Source: Neodiprion pinetum
Lineage: Eukaryota; Arthropoda; Insecta; Hymenoptera; Diprionidae
Length of the DNA: 64,000 bases
Reading direction: 5' to 3'
NCBI RefSeq assembly: GCF_021155775.2
Contig: NC_060238.1
Location: 20,192,970-20,256,969, forward strand
Every line of letters starts with the position of its first letter. Position 1 is the stretch's first letter. The notes below the pieces were generated by a model that saw only the letters and a list, made by a program, of their open reading frames with translations, was not told where the DNA came from and made no database searches. The position numbers and the translations under genes are program-made. This document shows positions 60,416 to 64,000 of this stretch, one piece after another.

Positions 60416-63400
60416 GCGGTGCTAAAATGGTTTGCGATTAACACCGAATCCAATGGATACTAAATCGTAACATTGTACGTTGGCACTCGACCGAGTTTTT
60501 GTGATCGGAATGGGAAATTGACACTTGGCTGTGTAACTAGTGTCAATAATTACTTTATCAACTTTTTGCAAGAGGTTACACAGGCGACGTATTCGAAGTT
60601 AAGAAATTCGCATTAACTTTCGTGTCAATGTATATGATGTTTCAGTTGCATCTTCAACTTTTGATACATTGTTGCAGCTTGTTACACTTACAAACTCGCA
60701 ACAACGAGCCTAATTCGAGGCCACACGATGATCCACGGGTGAACACGTACACTTGATTGAAATTTTGAGTAATTCAGGTGTGCCGCTTCGTCAGATTTGT
60801 TACATCGTTGAGCGCTATTTGTTGCGGGAGAAACAAGTGTCAGTCGCCGCCTGGTGGCCAACCGCGGTACTTGTTTATAATTCGAATTTACTTTAGTTTT
60901 AGGAGTTCCGTTCACCTGGTTGGTAGAAAAAAAAAATTCGATTTTTAAAAAAGGTGCTCATTCGAAAGCACTATCCTTTGAGTGTCTTCCCTGGAAATTT
61001 TATATAGAAAATAAGAAGGAAGAATGAGATCGACACAGCATAAAAAAGATCTGACGGTGGAATCGACGTCTCGGAAAGATCCGTCATATATGACCCAGGA
61101 ATCGACGATTTCACGTGAGTTTGAAATAAACCGGTAGTTTCATCGTCAGTTGTAAACTGAACTGAAAACTTTAAACGCGTTTTTAAAATCCGTGCCAGAA
61201 ATATCTCCGCGATTTTTGGACCGATCGGGATCTAGTTTTGCACGGTCATGTTTCACACAATAATCTAGTAATTGTCGAGCCGTTTTTTCGATACCTGGCG
61301 TAGGTTTTCTTTTTTTTTTTTTTTTTTCGTTGTCTATCATAAGCATTAAACAATTTTCCGGCAAAAAATCACTTGTTTTATTTCAGAGACTGCCATGATC
61401 GGAGAAAATTGAAATTTTAAATTCCGTTTCTATAAGTGCTAGTTTTATCCGTCTACTGTAAGAAATGTTTCTTTTTTTTTTCAGACAAAGAACGGCGGAG
61501 GCACGTCTGGTACAGCAAACGTCATCAACAAAAACACGTCTCAGGAAAGTGACTGTAACTTTTGTACCGTTTGAGATTTATCAACCAAATTTTTCACAAA
61601 GTAGAGATAAAATTTCATACTTTAAAATATGTACAACGGTTGTCGAATAACGTTCAGTTTCATAGACGAGAAAAATTCTTAAACATAAGCCTAGTTTTAG
61701 CCGTCCCAGGTACTTGTAATCCCATAAAGCAATGGAACAACACAAGCGTCGAGTAAGCCTGTAACCCTGAATTATCCCAGTCAAAACTAACTAATCCTCT
61801 AACTAAATCTAACTAAAAAACACTCTCTGCTGGTGCGGAAAGAAACGTATCGCGGTGTAGAGACAGTGCAATAACAATAAACAGTTTGTACCGCAATTTA
61901 CACTAAAACCAACCGTTCGTAACCACCGGGTGTCAATTTATAGTCTACGCTCATAACAGTGTTAATAATTATTAACGAGCACCATTTTTTCCTTTACAAC
62001 ATCCGAAGTGCAGTTTCTAGTATTCCTCGGTGTTAAAATTAGACATCCAAAAATTACCGTGTTGAAGTTGTAGTAACGATTCATGCTCAGGGAAAACCGT
62101 CGTTTCGCGATTTTGGAATTGTTTGAAATTCGGTAAACTGTGATAAAAAAAAAAAAAAAACCTGATCGTATTTTGAAATCTTAGTTCGTTGAATGTCACT
62201 GTAAAAATAAGAAAATAGTCTTCTTTCCGGGATGTTTCGTTACGATAACGCTACTAACTTTAATATCGATAAAGATTTTGACTACGCATGTCTATCTCTT
62301 TCTAAAACAAGGCACCGCGCCTAGTTTTCATGATCTGAGGGTTAAAAATTGCACTCCGAGTACTGATTTCGATCGACTCCGAAATCGACATGTGCAGCAG
62401 TTGTAACGCGAAGGAAGGAATGAGAAAAAATGCGTATCACGACATACGTTGTGTCCAAATAATCGGATAATGCAGGTTATACTTAATACGTAGCATTCGG
62501 GGAAACGGGTCAGAGCGCAGAGATAATCCTGGTTGAAGTAATAACAGCCATGGCCGTAAGCCGTTGACAAATGCGTCTACTTCGGCAGAATTTGGGTAAA
62601 TATGAAAAATCGTAATAACGTTGTACACATCAAAGAATGTAATGAAACGCGTTTCTGGGATGAAACACGTCGCGGTAATATAAATAATAATCGGCCATAC
62701 GGGAGCCTCACAGTGTGGCAAAATGGACGAAAGTCCGGCCGCGACTTGATTCTTAAAGGATTTGAAGAAAATAAAATTTAAAGTACTTGGTCGGGAGTCT
62801 GCTAACTTATTCCAGTGCGATTTTTAATAGTTGTATGTTTAATCCATAAAAATAGTGTAAGAGTTCGTCGTGTGAAATAACATGTGATCAGAGGATACGA
62901 TTTATATAACTACGTATTGAGTCAGTGTTGCAGGTCTAAGTTTTGTGGGTTAGGTTATTGTAGGCCTGCTATTAGCAGAAAGTATTTTTGATACCATAAA
63001 AAGTTTTATAATTCTGAGAGTCACGGGATAGGCTAACATAAGTGAGACCTTATATCGAGAGACTGGATATTGACAGGTTAGATATCGCAGGCTTTGGTTT
63101 TGCGTGATTCGGGTCTATGACCCAGGTTATATGAATTCAAGAATTTATGAATTACGTGGAATTAGTATTGATTTATTTATAAATCTTCAACCGTCGGTTG
63201 TAAAATTTTGGTCAATCAGGTTTCAACTTCTTCAACATTAAGTTTCAACAGATCCTGTTGCGCACAGTTTCGGTAACGCGGAACGAAAGGGAAATTAAAA
63301 ATGTTACATCATATTCCCTGCCAAGTACCTACTTCAAATTTGATATCGTTTAAATCCGTTATGAATTAAGCCCCGTCCGGACTTTTGTCCATTTTGCGAC

Positions 63401-64000
63401 ACTGTGAGCCTGTGCGCGCGCACCTTTTGCACTGCAGCTCAATGTTACACTATTGCGCGTAAAAACGTCGCGTCGCTATTGTGAAAACAAGGAGATGGCG
63501 GAGAAGGAGATGAAGAGGAGGAGGGCGATTCCCGTGGCACGAAGTCAAGTTTTGTTGCCTTTCGCGCTGGTCGCTCGTAAAAATATGAAACCTGAAAGGT
63601 TTCAAGCCTTTATATTGCTCGGAGCTTACACGGTCCGCATTCTCGTCGTTGCGAAAGAGTCCAGCGTTAAGACACACCTAAGCTTTTCACCCACACGTCC
63701 ACACTTCTGGCGTAAGCCGTGAACGGCTGGGCCGAGAAAATAATGAGACTCGGTCCCTGTATATGTGTACAGCCGTGAAAAAATTCTTCAAACTTTTGTC
63801 CGTGCCGTTTTATTTTAGATATGTATGTATAGGTACTCCACACGTCGAGTACACCTAATCAATTACCCACGCTGAACATTTTCTTGTTCTCGGTTTTGTT
63901 TTATTTGTGTGTGTGTGTGTTTTTTTTCCTCTCTCTCTCTCTTACTTTCTTTCTTTTCATCGTTTTGCAAAACTCGAGAAACCAAACCCGAACCTATTCC
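60416..64000. other. Downstream intergenic sequence to window end
   Basis: No gene recognised. A GC-richer patch at about 63370-63720 could be the start of a neighbouring locus, but no exon can be supported. A (TG)n tract lies at 63906-63920. Confidence 0.5.

Overview
The window is AT-rich, intron-rich eukaryotic DNA from an arthropod, almost certainly an insect. My best guess is Hymenoptera, but only weakly: CpG-containing words such as tcgtcg and cgatcg are common within a very AT-rich background. There is no prokaryotic organisation: no operons, no ribosome binding sites, and no intact long ORF outside the one spliced gene.

One gene can be read with confidence. It is the midline bHLH-PAS transcription factor single-minded (sim) on the + strand. 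Eight coding exons between 38548 and 56224 join in frame through GT/AG sites into a 727-residue protein, in the order bHLH, PAS-A, PAS-B/PAC, Thr/Ser/Pro-rich region, Gln/Asn/His-rich tail. The 3'UTR probably runs to one of several AATAAA signals between about 56520 and 58010. The 5' end is unresolved. The ORF holding the bHLH exon stays open, with an Asn/Ser-rich reading, about 250 bases upstream of the conserved ATG, so a longer N-terminal isoform is possible. A GC-richer stretch at 34.4-35.5 kb with a TCAG repeat is a weak promoter candidate.

The rest is non-coding. The 38 kb upstream, the sim introns and the 6 kb downstream are dense in inverted-repeat (foldback or MITE-like) elements, usually 150-650 bp, with arms of 20 to about 300 bp and no ORF of their own. 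I can fold about 20 by eye. Several end in TA or TTAA target-site duplications. Some share termini (a GGGGCATTCCA-type family; a GGTGGTCC family with two copies; a CACTGAGA family with two copies). All five sim introns longer than 1 kb carry at least one such element. A near-identical direct repeat of about 600 bp occurs at 0.8-1.4 kb and again at 28.9-29.6 kb. A roughly 155-bp tandem array lies in sim intron 1. Long GA/CT and TA microsatellites and many homopolymers account for most of the apparent small ORFs.

I see no second protein-coding gene, tRNA, rRNA or CRISPR array. The novelty here lies in the repeat landscape and in possible sim isoform or regulatory details, not in a new multigene system.
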